A stretch of DNA of 64,000 nt from Streptantibioticus parmotrematis (GTDB lineage Bacteria > Actinomycetota > Actinomycetes > Streptomycetales > Streptomycetaceae), in NCBI RefSeq assembly GCF_019890615.1, contig NZ_JAINVZ010000016.1, forward strand, positions 1 to 64,000. The letters are read 5' to 3'. Position 1 is the stretch's first letter; each line of letters begins with the position of its first letter. The notes under the pieces are model-generated. The model did no database searches, had not been told where the DNA came from, and saw only the letters and a list, made by a program, of their open reading frames with translations. Shown one piece after another: positions 20,006 through 29,137 of this stretch. The position numbers were made by a program, and so were the translations under genes.

Positions 20006-21178
20006 ATGCCGGACGATCTGCCGCGCCCCGAACCCTTCACCCAGCGCACCGACCCCGCCGCGCTGGAGGACCTGCGCGCACGGCTGCGCGCGACCCGCTG
20101 GCCGGACCGGCCCGAGGACGCCGGATGGTCGCTGGGAACGGACCTCGACTACCTGCGCGACCTCGTCGCGTACTGGGCCGACGGCTTCGACTGGCCCGCG
20201 CGGGAGGCCGAGCTGGCCCGGCTGCCCCGCTACCGGGTACGGCTCGGCGGCCTCGGCATCCACTTCGTGCACGCGAAGGCCGCCGCGCCCGCCGGGACCG
20301 CGCTGCCGCTGGTCCTGAGCCACGGCTGGCCCGACTCGTTCTGGCGCTACACCAAGGTCGTCGACCTGCTGACCGATCCCGGCGCGCACGGCGCCGACCC
20401 CGCCGACGCCTTCGACGTGATCGTGCCCGACGCGCCCGGCTTCGGCTACTCCGACCGCCCGGCCGGCGAACCGCTCAACTCCCCCCAGGTGGCGGGCCTT
20501 TGGGCGCAACTGATGGACGTCCTCGGTCATCCGCGCTTCGGCGCCGCGGGTGGCGACATCGGCAGCCACGTCAGCCGCTACCTCGCCCTCGACCACCCCG
20601 ACCGGGTCGTCGCCGTCCACCGCACCGACGCCGGCATCCCCGTCCACACCGGCGACCCGGCCGAGTTGACCGCGTCGGAGCGCGCCTGGTTCGACGAGGT
20701 GGCGGCCTGGAGCGCGGCCGAGGGCGCCTACGCGGCGATCCACCGCACCAAGCCGCAGACCGCCGCCGTCGGCCTCAACGACTCACCGGCCGGGCTCGCC
20801 GCGTGGATCGTGGAGAAGATGCGCGCCTGGAGCGACTGCGGCGGCGACGTGGAGCGCGCCTTCACCCGGGACGAGATCCTCACCAACGTCACGCTCTACT
20901 GGCTCACCGGGACCATCGGCTCCTCGATGCGCATGTACCGCGCCAACTCCCTCATCCCGCCCGCGCAGCTCGCCCGCCGGGTCGAGGTGCCCTCCGGCTT
21001 CTCGATCTTCGCCGGTGACGTCGTCCGCCCGCCCCGCGCCTGGATGGAACGCACCGCCAACGCCGTCCGGATCACCGAACCGGAGCGCGGCGGCCACTTC
21101 GCCGCGTTCGAGCAGCCCGAGCTGTACGCCGAGGAACTGCGCGCGTTCTTCCGCCCCTACCGGGAAGCCGCGCGCTGA
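20006..21178 (+). CDS. Epoxide hydrolase, EHN-domain (microsomal) type
   Basis: A 390-residue epoxide hydrolase of the subfamily related to microsomal EH and juvenile-hormone EH. An N-terminal EHN domain (residues about 4-105, with the RLRATRWPDRP segment) precedes the alpha/beta-hydrolase core, which has HGWPDSFWR, the nucleophile Asp in GGDIGSHV, and the catalytic His in GGHFAAFEQP. The lid carries the conserved Tyr-rich TNVTLYWLTGT helix. ATG 20006 fits a leaderless start. It follows another epoxide hydrolase of a different subfamily by 130 nt with its own probable promoter, so the two are neighbours and not a recent duplication. Confidence 0.88.
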   Translation: MPDDLPRPEPFTQRTDPAALEDLRARLRATRWPDRPEDAGWSLGTDLDYLRDLVAYWADGFDWPAREAELARLPRYRVRLGGLGIHFVHAKAAAPAGTALPLVLSHGWPDSFWRYTKVVDLLTDPGAHGADPADAFDVIVPDAPGFGYSDRPAGEPLNSPQVAGLWAQLMDVLGHPRFGAAGGDIGSHVSRYLALDHPDRVVAVHRTDAGIPVHTGDPAELTASERAWFDEVAAWSAAEGAYAAIHRTKPQTAAVGLNDSPAGLAAWIVEKMRAWSDCGGDVERAFTRDEILTNVTLYWLTGTIGSSMRMYRANSLIPPAQLARRVEVPSGFSIFAGDVVRPPRAWMERTANAVRITEPERGGHFAAFEQPELYAEELRAFFRPYREAAR

Positions 21179-21228
21179 GCCCTGCCATGTGCTGAGTCCG
21201 GCCACGCGCTGCCCCGTACCCCGGCCGC

Positions 21229-22200
21229 TCAGGTGTCGCACTCCAGCTCCGTGCGGCACAGCCCGCACCGCGCGGTGAGCCGCCCGCGCACCGGCACCCG
21301 GATGCGCTGGTGGCAGGTCGGGCAGGGGAATGACACCCGCAGCACGCCGCCGGTGCGCTCGAACGCGTAACCGGGGCCGTCCGGCCGGGTCTCCGCCAGC
21401 CGCACCCCCGGCGCGCGCAGCACCTGCTCGGCGTGGCGCCGGTCGGCCGCGTACCGGCGGCGGGCCGCCCACCCCGCCCCCAGCAGCGGCGGGCGCCGCA
21501 GGTCGTCCCTGGCCCGCGCCAGCCCCGCCCGGTAGGCGTCGCGGGCCTGCGGGCTGGAGAACCACGGCTCGATGTCGTCGCCCAGCGCCAGCGCCCGCTT
21601 CGCCAGCACGTAGCCGAACTCCTCCGGCGTCAGGTAACCCAGCTTCAGCGCCTGCCGCACCAGCCGGTCGCCGCGTACGGTGCTCTCCTCGCGGTACGCG
21701 TCCAGCAGCAGCCATCCCGCGCCCAGGTAGGCGCTCGTGGTGTCGGTGAGGATCTCGTTGTCCCGCACGCCCGGGTACTCCAGGCCCAGCCGGTGCAGGT
21801 AGACGTGCGTCACCTCGTGCGCCAGGCACGCGCCGATGTCCCTGCGGTCGTCCTTGAAACGGGAGTTGAGCTCCACGAAGTACTCCGGGCCCGCCGTCAG
21901 CTCCACGCTGCCCGCGTGCACCATGTCGCGGAACGCCACGATCACCCGCGCCCGCGGCAGCCGCAGATGGGCCACCATCGCCGACGCCACCCGCTGCGCC
22001 CCCAGGTGCACGTCCTCCTCGGGCCCGATCCACACCTGCTCCGGCAGCACGCTCGCCGGGAACGCGCTGACCGTGTCGTACGACAACCGTTTGTACAGGG
22101 CGGTCAGGCTGGAGCGGACGGTCTCCAGATGCGGGAACCCGTGCACGATCGGCCCGGCACCCGGCCCCGACGTCCCCGGATCCTCGGCTCGACGGGTCAC
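21229..22200 (-). CDS. Putative zinc metallopeptidase-like protein with C-terminal zinc ribbon
   Basis: I do not recognise a named family. The 323-residue protein carries HEVTHVYLHRLG (HExxH) near residue 130, followed about 20 residues later by ILTDTTSAYLGAGW, which could supply the third zinc ligand (Glu or Asp) and resembles gluzincin-type or minimal-gluzincin folds. The C-terminus is a CPTC-x18-CGLC zinc ribbon. GTG 22200 is chosen because GGAGG lies 5 nt upstream. No signal peptide or membrane segment is present, so it should act in the cytoplasm. It is convergent with the second epoxide hydrolase and divergent from pepN. Confidence 0.6.
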   Translation of the reverse strand: MTRRAEDPGTSGPGAGPIVHGFPHLETVRSSLTALYKRLSYDTVSAFPASVLPEQVWIGPEEDVHLGAQRVASAMVAHLRLPRARVIVAFRDMVHAGSVELTAGPEYFVELNSRFKDDRRDIGACLAHEVTHVYLHRLGLEYPGVRDNEILTDTTSAYLGAGWLLLDAYREESTVRGDRLVRQALKLGYLTPEEFGYVLAKRALALGDDIEPWFSSPQARDAYRAGLARARDDLRRPPLLGAGWAARRRYAADRRHAEQVLRAPGVRLAETRPDGPGYAFERTGGVLRVSFPCPTCHQRIRVPVRGRLTARCGLCRTELECDT

Positions 22201-22476
22201 GCCCACCTCCCCCGCGACTGTCCGGCGCCCCGGCTTCCCTACCACCCGCGCCGACCCTTACGAGCGTACGTGCTGCGCCCCGCCCGCCGCGCCGTACACC
22301 TCGGACGGCGCGGAGCGGCTGACGCGGGCGGTGCGGGACGGCTGAGGCGGTCGGCGCGGGGCGGCTGGCCCGGGCTGCGGCGTCGTACGGCGTCCGCGCG
22401 GGTGTTCGCGACGGGAGAACCCACCGGAGTGGGAAAGGGCGTTGGCCGGGGTGCGGGTGTGGGGCAGCATGTGCGC

Positions 22477-24990
22477 ATGTCGCCACTCACCCGTGCCGAG
22501 GCCGAGATCCGGGCCCGCCTGCTGACCGTCCACCACTACGCGATCGACCTCGACCTGACCGGGGGCGACGAAACGTTCCGTTCCACCACCCGCGTCACCT
22601 TCTCCGCCGCCGAACCGGGCGCCGGGACCTTCGTCCAGGTCAAGCCCGCGACCCTGCGGCGCGTCGTGCTCAACGGCCGGGAACTCGACCCCGCCGCGCT
22701 CGACGGCAACCGCCTGCCGCTCACCGGCCTCGCCGCGGACAACGAACTGCTCGTCGAGGCCGACATGCGCTACTCGCGCACCGGCGAGGGCGCCCACCGC
22801 TTCACCGACCCCGCCGACGGCGAGACCTACGTCTACTCGCAGTGCTTCCTGGAGGACACCCAGCGCATCTTCGCCTGCTTCGACCAGCCCGACCTCAAGG
22901 CCGTCTTCGACCTCACGCTCACCGTCCCGCCCGGCTGGACCGCGCTCGGCAACGGCATCGCCCACCGCGACCCCGACCACGAGGGCCGCTTCACCTTCGC
23001 CACCACCCCACCGCTCAGCACCTACCTGATCGCCTTCGCCGCGGGCCCGTACCACAGCGTGCACACCGAACACGCCGGGCTCCCCCTCGGCCTGCACTGC
23101 CGCCGCTCCCTCGCCGAGCACCTCGACCGCGACGCCGAGGAACTGTTCGACATCACCCGCCGCTCCTACGACCACTACGCCCGCGTCTTCGACGAGCCCT
23201 ACCCGTTCGACTCCTACGACCAGGCGTTCGTCCCCGAGTTCAACGCGGGCGCGATGGAGAACCCCGGACTGGTCACCTTCCGCGACGAGTTCGTCTTCCG
23301 CTCCGCCGTCACCGACGCCGAACGCCAGTCGCGCGCCATGGTCGTCGCGCACGAGATGGCCCACATGTGGTTCGGCGACCTGGTCACCCTGCGCTGGTGG
23401 GACGACATCTGGCTCAACGAGTCCTTCGCCGAGTACATGGGCTTCCAGGTCATCAGCGAGGCCACCCGCTTCACCGGCTCCTGGACCGCGTTCGCCGTCA
23501 CCCGCAAGAGCTGGGGCTACGACGCCGACCAGCGGCCCAGCACCCACCCCGTCGCCCCCTCCGCGGAGGACGTCGGCGACACCGCCTCCGCCCTCGGCAA
23601 CTTCGACGGCATCTCCTACGCCAAGGGCGCCTCCGCGATCCGCCAACTCGTCGCCTGGCTCGGCGAGAAGACCTTCCTCGCCGGCGTCAACGACCACATC
23701 ACCCGCCACCGCTTCGGCAACGCCACCCTCGCCGACTTCACCGACTCCCTCGCCCGCGCCGCCACCGACCGCGACGTGCGCGACTGGGCGGAACGCTGGC
23801 TGCGCACCACCGGCGTCGACACCCTCACCGCCCACGTCGACGAGACCACCGACGACGGCTGGCGGCTGCGGCTGGAACGGGACGGCTCCCGGCCGCACCA
23901 CCTCGCCGTCGCTCTCCACGACCGCGCCGCGGACGGCACCCTCGTACCGCGCGGGACGGACGGGCTCGACCTGCCCGGCGACGCCGTCCTGGCCGGCTCC
24001 GGCCCGCGCCCGGCGCTCGTGCTGCCCAACGCGGGCGACCTCACGTACGCCAAGGTGCGCCTCGACCCCGGCTCGTGGACCACCGTCACCGAGTCGCTGT
24101 CCGCCGTCCCCGACCCGCTCGACCGCGCCCTGCTGTGGACCACCGCCCGCGACCTGGTACGCGACGCCGAACTCCCGCCCGCCGCCTACCTCGACCTGAT
24201 CGACGCCCACCTGCCCGCGGAGACGGACGTCTCGGTCGTCAGCGGCGTCCTCACCTTCGCCCGCACCGTCCTCGCCGACACCTATCTCGCCCCCGCCCGC
24301 CGCGACGACGCCCTGGACGTCATCGCTAGCGTCGCCCGGCGTCTGCTGGAGACGGCCGGCGACCCGGGCCTGCGGCTCGCCGCCCTGCGCTCCCTCATCA
24401 CGAGCGCCACCCCCGGCGAACGCGCCGCCGAACTCGACGACTGGCTGCGCACCGGCCAGGCCCCCGGCGGCCTCGTCCTCGACCCCGAACTGCGCTGGCG
24501 GGCCCTGGCCCGGCTCAGCACGCTGGGCCTCGCCGACGAGACGCGCATCGCCGCCGAACTCGACCGCGACCCCAGCTCCACCGGACACGAATCCGCCGCC
24601 ACCTGTCGCGCCGCGCTCCCCGACGAACAGGCCAAACGCGCCGCCTGGCACGCCCTGTTCGAGGACGACACCACCACCAACAACCTCACCATCGCCCTCG
24701 CCACCGGCCTGTGGCAGCCCGAACAGCACGCGCTGCTGGGGGAGTTCGTCCCCCGCTGGTTCGACGCCGCCGCCGCGAGCGCCGCCCGGCGCGGACCCGC
24801 CATCGCGGCCGCCCTCACCCGCCACGGCTTCCCCGGCCACGCCGCCGAACCCGCCGTGCTCGCCACCGGCCGCGCCCACCTCGACCGCGACGACCTCACC
24901 CCCGCGTTCCGCCGCGGTCTGACCGACTGCCTGGACGACCTGGCCCGGGCGATCCGCGTACGGGAGGCGATCCCCGTACGGGAGGCGTGA
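22477..24990 (+). CDS. pepN: Aminopeptidase N (M1 family)
   Basis: An 837-residue cytoplasmic M1 metallo-aminopeptidase that removes N-terminal residues from peptides. It has the substrate N-terminus motif GAMEN near residue 252 and the zinc site HEMAHMWFGD with NESFAEY 18 residues on, then a catalytic Tyr region and the ERAP1-like C-terminal helical domain. ATG 22477 gives the homologous N-terminus SPLTRAEAEIRARLL; the frame is open far upstream but non-homologous. CAGCAT sits 6 nt before ATG and there is no good Shine-Dalgarno, so it may be leaderless. The last codons hold an 18-bp tandem duplication (24949-24984) that repeats a six-residue unit. Confidence 0.93.
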   Translation: MSPLTRAEAEIRARLLTVHHYAIDLDLTGGDETFRSTTRVTFSAAEPGAGTFVQVKPATLRRVVLNGRELDPAALDGNRLPLTGLAADNELLVEADMRYSRTGEGAHRFTDPADGETYVYSQCFLEDTQRIFACFDQPDLKAVFDLTLTVPPGWTALGNGIAHRDPDHEGRFTFATTPPLSTYLIAFAAGPYHSVHTEHAGLPLGLHCRRSLAEHLDRDAEELFDITRRSYDHYARVFDEPYPFDSYDQAFVPEFNAGAMENPGLVTFRDEFVFRSAVTDAERQSRAMVVAHEMAHMWFGDLVTLRWWDDIWLNESFAEYMGFQVISEATRFTGSWTAFAVTRKSWGYDADQRPSTHPVAPSAEDVGDTASALGNFDGISYAKGASAIRQLVAWLGEKTFLAGVNDHITRHRFGNATLADFTDSLARAATDRDVRDWAERWLRTTGVDTLTAHVDETTDDGWRLRLERDGSRPHHLAVALHDRAADGTLVPRGTDGLDLPGDAVLAGSGPRPALVLPNAGDLTYAKVRLDPGSWTTVTESLSAVPDPLDRALLWTTARDLVRDAELPPAAYLDLIDAHLPAETDVSVVSGVLTFARTVLADTYLAPARRDDALDVIASVARRLLETAGDPGLRLAALRSLITSATPGERAAELDDWLRTGQAPGGLVLDPELRWRALARLSTLGLADETRIAAELDRDPSSTGHESAATCRAALPDEQAKRAAWHALFEDDTTTNNLTIALATGLWQPEQHALLGEFVPRWFDAAAASAARRGPAIAAALTRHGFPGHAAEPAVLATGRAHLDRDDLTPAFRRGLTDCLDDLARAIRVREAIPVREA

Positions 24991-25007
24991 CGGCCTCGCG
25001 CTGAAGG

Positions 25008-25132
25008 GGGCGCGCGGCGGCTTGAGTTGAGGGGGCGTGCTGCGGCTCCGGATGCGGTGCGGAGGGCGCGCGGCGGCTTGAGTCGAAGGGGGCGCGCGGC
25101 GGATCGCGGTCGTCGTGCGGAGGGCGCGCGGC
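25008..25132 (+). repeat. GGGCGCGCGGCGG-type direct repeats upstream of decarboxylase
   Basis: GGGCGCGCGGCGGCTTGAGT occurs at 25008-25027 and 25064-25083 (56-bp period). Shortened copies of its first part follow at 25088-25103 and 25120-25132. The rest of the 297-bp gap after pepN shows no gene and no recognisable iron-box sequence. Confidence 0.7.
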
Positions 25133-25287
25133 TGCCCCGGCGTTCGAGCCGTCGCGCGCCCCAACACCCCCGATACGCCGCGATTCCCGGACCGATCGGA
25201 AGCTTCCGCGCGATCCAGGCGATACCCCTACCGGCCCGGCGTCGTTGTGCCCTGCGGACCAGCACGCGCCCAGGCCAGGAGGAGCCC

Positions 25288-26793
25288 ATGACACCCGCGG
25301 GCACCTCCGGCCGGGCTCCGTCGCCGCACCGCGGCGTTCGGCGGGACGAAGGGCGGCCGTCACCCATGCCGACGACGCACGACGACGGCACACCCGGCCT
25401 GCCCGCGCTCGCCGGGGGAGCGGACGGCGCCCAGGCCCTCGGCCCGCTGCTCGACACCGTCCTGGCCGCCCTCGCGGACGGCGCCACCGCCCGGCGCGGC
25501 CCCCTCCCGCCCGGCGGCCCCGACCGCGTCGCCGACCGGCTGCGGCACACCGTGCCCCCGGGCATCCCCGCCCTCGGCACCGACCCCCACGAGGCCCTGC
25601 GCACCGTCGTACGCGCCGTCACCGAAGGCGCCGCCGACCCCGCGGACCCCCTGTGCGCCGCCCACCTGCACTGCCCGCCCCTGGCCGTCGCCGTCGCCGC
25701 CGACCTCGCCGCCAGCGCCCTCAACGCCTCCCTCGACTCCTGGGACCAGGCCCCCGCCGCCACCACCCTCGAAGCCGACACCACCGCCGACCTCGCCGCC
25801 CTGGTCTACCCCGACCTGCCGCAACCCGACGCCCTCGTCACCACCGGCGGCACCGAGGCCAACCAACTCGCCCTGCTGCTCGCCAGGGAACGCGCCCGCG
25901 CCGCCGGAGCCCGGAGCGTCCACGTGGTCTGCGGCGCCGCCGCCCACCACAGCGTGCACCGCGCCACCTGGCTGCTCGGCCTGCCCGAACCCACCGTGCT
26001 GCCCACCCCCGCCGGCACCCTCGACCCCGTCGACGCCCACGTCGCCCTCGGCGCGCTGCACGGACCCGCCCTGCTCGTCGCCACCGCCGGCACCACCGAC
26101 ACCGGCGCCATCGACCCGCTGCCCGCGCTCGCCGAGACCGTCGCCGCCCACCACGCCGAACTCCACATCGACGCCGCCTACGCCGGACCCCTGCTGTTCA
26201 GCCGCCACCGCCGCGCCCTGCTCACCGGAGTACAGTCCGCCAGCTCCGTCGGCCTCGACCTGCACAAACTCGGCTGGCAGCCGATCGCCGCAGGCCTGCT
26301 CGCCGTCCCCGACACCGCCGCGCTGCGCCCCCTGCACCACGAAGCCCACTACCTCAACGCCGCCGACGACACCGACGCAGGGCTTCCCGACCTGCTCGGC
26401 CGCTCCCTGCGCACCACCCGCCGCGCCGACGTCTTCAAGATCGCCGTCACCCTGCGCGCCCTGGGCCGCGAAGGACTCGGCCAACTCGTGGACCGCGTCT
26501 GCGACCACGCCCAACGCCTCGCCGAACTTGTCGACGCCCACCCCGCGTTGACCCTGTACGCCCACCCCGTCACCAGCACCGTGCTGTTCCGCCCCAAGGA
26601 CGCCGACAACGCCCACGTCGCCGCGATCCGGCGCCGCCTGATGACCAAGGGCACCGCCGTCCTGGGCCGCGCCCACGCCGCGGGACGCCTGTGGCTCAAA
26701 GCCACCCTGCTCAACCCCGCCACCACCGACGCCGACCTGACCACCCTCCTCGACCGGGTCGCCGGCGCCACCCCGGAAGGACACACCCCCTGA
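25288..26793 (+). CDS. PLP-dependent group II decarboxylase, DesA/lysine-decarboxylase-like
   Basis: A 501-residue fold-type I decarboxylase of the aromatic/diamino-acid group. It has TTGGTEANQLAL, the His of AAAHHSVHRA that stacks on PLP, the AGTTDTGAIDP segment, the HIDAAYAGP Asp, and the PLP lysine in DLHKLGWQP. The closest functional group by context is the decarboxylase that makes cadaverine from lysine for hydroxamate siderophores (DesA), because the next gene is an N-hydroxylase. AGGAGGAG 3 nt upstream fixes ATG 25288. It overlaps the next gene by 1 nt (TGATG). The HKLGWQP context differs from the HKTFFQP typical of DesA, so the substrate may differ. Confidence 0.8.
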   Translation: MTPAGTSGRAPSPHRGVRRDEGRPSPMPTTHDDGTPGLPALAGGADGAQALGPLLDTVLAALADGATARRGPLPPGGPDRVADRLRHTVPPGIPALGTDPHEALRTVVRAVTEGAADPADPLCAAHLHCPPLAVAVAADLAASALNASLDSWDQAPAATTLEADTTADLAALVYPDLPQPDALVTTGGTEANQLALLLARERARAAGARSVHVVCGAAAHHSVHRATWLLGLPEPTVLPTPAGTLDPVDAHVALGALHGPALLVATAGTTDTGAIDPLPALAETVAAHHAELHIDAAYAGPLLFSRHRRALLTGVQSASSVGLDLHKLGWQPIAAGLLAVPDTAALRPLHHEAHYLNAADDTDAGLPDLLGRSLRTTRRADVFKIAVTLRALGREGLGQLVDRVCDHAQRLAELVDAHPALTLYAHPVTSTVLFRPKDADNAHVAAIRRRLMTKGTAVLGRAHAAGRLWLKATLLNPATTDADLTTLLDRVAGATPEGHTP

Positions 26794-28229
26794 TGAGCAC
26801 GGACCGCGACCCGGCGCCCGACACCGCCGCACCGCTCGACCTGCTCGGCATCGGCATCGGCCCGTTCAACCTCAGCCTCGCCGCACTCGCCGACGGCGTG
26901 CCCGCCCTGCGCACCGCCTTCCTCGACCAACGGCCCGCCTTCCACTGGCACCCGGGACTCCTCATCCCCGGGGCCACCCTCCAGGTCCCCTTCCTCGCCG
27001 ACCTGGTGACCCTCGTCGAACCCGCCAGCCGCTGGTCGTTCCTGTCCTACCTCAAGAACCGCGAACGCCTCTTCCCCTTCTACTTCGCCGAGCGCTTCCA
27101 CATCCCGCGCACCGAGTACGACGCCTACTGCCGCTGGGCCGCCGACGCCCTGCCCAGCTGCCACTTCGGCCACCGCGTCGACGCCGTGCGCTGGAACCCC
27201 GATCGCGCCGAGTTCGACGTCGACTTCACCCGCCTCACCGACGACGGCACCGGGACCCCGCACCGCGCCAGGGCCCGCAACCTCGCCGTCGGCATCGGCA
27301 CCGTCCCCCACATCCCCGACCCCCTGCGCCCGCTCGCCGAGACACCCGGCGTCGCCGTACTCCACTCCGCCGACTACCTCGGCCACCGCGACCGGCTGAT
27401 CGCCGCACCCCACGTCACCGTCGTGGGCTCCGGACAGTCCGGCGCCGAGGTCTTCCTCGACCTGCTGCGGGGCCGCCCCGCCGGACAAGAGGGACTCGCC
27501 TGGATCGCCCGCACCGAGTCCATCGCCCCCATGGAATACAGCAAACTCGGCCTCGAACACTTCACCCCCGACTACACCCGCTACTTCCACCACCTCCCCG
27601 AACCCGTCCGCGACCGGCTCCTGCCCCAGCAGTGGCAGCTCTACAAGGGCATCGACCACGACACCATCGCCGCCATCCAGGAAGAGCTCTACCAGCGCAC
27701 CCTGACCGCCGACCCGGCCGGCGCACCCCACTGGCCCGACGTCACCATCACCCCCGGCGTCGCCGTCCGCACCGCCGGACGCATGGGCGCCGACCGCCTC
27801 GAACTCCACCTGGAACACGACCAGCAGGGCACCCGTACCCGCCTCACCACCGACGCCGTCGTCCTCGCCACCGGCTACCGCGAACGCCCCATGGAACCCC
27901 TGCTCGCCGCCCTCGACCCCTACCTGCGCCGCGACTCGCGCGGCCGCCCTCGTGTCGACGCCGATCACCGCCTCGTCCTCGACCCCTCGGTGCACGGCGC
28001 CGTCCACGTGCACAACGCCGCCTCGTACACCCACGGCGTCGGCACCCCCGACCTGGGCCTGGGCGCCTGGCGCTCCGCCGTCATCCTCAACTCCCTGCTG
28101 GACCAAGCCCCTTACCCGCTGCCACGCCGCACCGCCTTCACCACCTTCGGCCTGAGTCCCGACCGCGACCCCGGCCACCGCCCGGCCCGGCTGGGCGCCC
28201 AACGCGGCCCCTGCCACCAACCGGCCTGA
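26793..28229 (+). CDS. Lysine/ornithine (or diamine) N-monooxygenase, DesB/SidA-like
   Basis: A 478-residue flavin-dependent N-hydroxylating monooxygenase. It has the FAD motif GIGIGPFNLSLAAL near residue 20, the IPGATLQVPFLADLVTLVEPAS substrate-loop region, the NADPH motif GSGQSGAEVF near residue 215, and the late VVLATGYRE motif. This enzyme class makes the hydroxylamine of hydroxamate siderophores. The start is ATG 26793, coupled to the decarboxylase stop. No acyltransferase (DesC) or NIS synthetase (DesD) is present within 20 kb, so the pair cannot make desferrioxamine on its own. It may supply an unlinked pathway or a different N-hydroxylated product. Confidence 0.85.
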   Translation: MSTDRDPAPDTAAPLDLLGIGIGPFNLSLAALADGVPALRTAFLDQRPAFHWHPGLLIPGATLQVPFLADLVTLVEPASRWSFLSYLKNRERLFPFYFAERFHIPRTEYDAYCRWAADALPSCHFGHRVDAVRWNPDRAEFDVDFTRLTDDGTGTPHRARARNLAVGIGTVPHIPDPLRPLAETPGVAVLHSADYLGHRDRLIAAPHVTVVGSGQSGAEVFLDLLRGRPAGQEGLAWIARTESIAPMEYSKLGLEHFTPDYTRYFHHLPEPVRDRLLPQQWQLYKGIDHDTIAAIQEELYQRTLTADPAGAPHWPDVTITPGVAVRTAGRMGADRLELHLEHDQQGTRTRLTTDAVVLATGYRERPMEPLLAALDPYLRRDSRGRPRVDADHRLVLDPSVHGAVHVHNAASYTHGVGTPDLGLGAWRSAVILNSLLDQAPYPLPRRTAFTTFGLSPDRDPGHRPARLGAQRGPCHQPA

Positions 28230-28266
28230 CGCGCGGGTGCGTTGCCGGGCCTGGCACAGTGGGCGC

Positions 28267-28986
28267 ATGACGACCGAGCCGACCACCGCAGCGACCGCCA
28301 CCCCGCACGGCACCCCCGCCGCCCCGCACGTCTCCGTACGCGGCGAGGCCCGCCTGGAGACCGCCCCCGAACTCGCCCGCCTGGACATCACCGTCACCGC
28401 CCGCGGCACCGACCGCCAGGCCACCCTGGACGACCTGACCCGCCGCCACAACGCCGTCCTCGACCTGCTGCGCACCCATGACTCCGCCGTGGAGAAGATC
28501 GAGAGCGGCGCCCTGGTCGTCGCCCCCGAACTCGCCAAGGGCCGCGGCGAGCGGGTCCGCGCCCACCACGGCCACGCCCGGCTCACCGCCACCCTCACCG
28601 ACTTCACCGACCTCGGCCGCCTCGCCGCCCGGCTCGCCGCCCTCGACCTCACCCGGCTCGACGGTCCCTGGTGGTCACTGCGCCCCGACTCGCCCGTGCA
28701 CCGCGACGCGCGCACCCAGGCTGTCCGCGACGCCGTGCGACGTGCCCGGGAGTACGCCGACGCCCTCGGCGCCCGGCTCGACGCACTCCTGGAACTCGCC
28801 GACGAGGGCCTCGACACCGGAGTCGTCCACCGTGCCCGCGCCCGGGCCTTCGGCGCCGCGGCACCGGCCCCGGGCGGCTCCGCCTCCGGTGAACCGGCCG
28901 AGCTCGACCTCGTACCGCAGACGCAGACCGTTCACGCGCAGGTCACCGCGGTGTTCACCATGACGCCACCCGACCTTCGCGGATGA
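28267..28986 (+). CDS. SIMPL (DUF541) domain protein
   Basis: A 239-residue protein with the SIMPL/DUF541 domain beginning at VSVRGEARLETAPELARLDITV and ending in the VTAVFTM strand. The family is poorly understood and is found in periplasmic or outer-surface proteins of other bacteria. No signal peptide is visible here, so a cytoplasmic location is likely. ATG 28267 has CACAGT 6 nt upstream and no Shine-Dalgarno. It follows the N-hydroxylase by 37 nt but probably has its own start site. Confidence 0.75.
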   Translation: MTTEPTTAATATPHGTPAAPHVSVRGEARLETAPELARLDITVTARGTDRQATLDDLTRRHNAVLDLLRTHDSAVEKIESGALVVAPELAKGRGERVRAHHGHARLTATLTDFTDLGRLAARLAALDLTRLDGPWWSLRPDSPVHRDARTQAVRDAVRRAREYADALGARLDALLELADEGLDTGVVHRARARAFGAAAPAPGGSASGEPAELDLVPQTQTVHAQVTAVFTMTPPDLRG

Positions 28987-29124
28987 GCGTCCACCAGCTC
29001 ACCTGAGACCACAGGCACTGATGCGGCGTGTCGTCGGAAGATGTACGTATGCCGGTCAACAACCTTTAACGCAGCGGTCGTTCGCCCTTCCCCGGCAACC
29101 GTCTCCCTACCGGGCGGTAAGTCG

Positions 29125-29130
29125 TAGGCT
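29125..29130 (+). promoter_or_regulatory. -10 element of leaderless pyk promoter
   Basis: TAGGCT stands 7 nt before the pyk ATG, and no Shine-Dalgarno is present. Confidence 0.55.
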
Positions 29131-29137
29131 CGATGGT

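Noticed and set aside
25163-25187. Minus-strand sigma-R-like GGGAAT/GTT pair
   Set aside because: The spacer is 17 nt, not 18, and no minus-strand gene lies downstream; it points into antisense pepN.
24991-25287. Iron-regulated (DmdR/IdeR) box upstream of the decarboxylase pair
   Set aside because: No AT-rich 19-bp palindrome is visible; the gap is GC-rich repeats.
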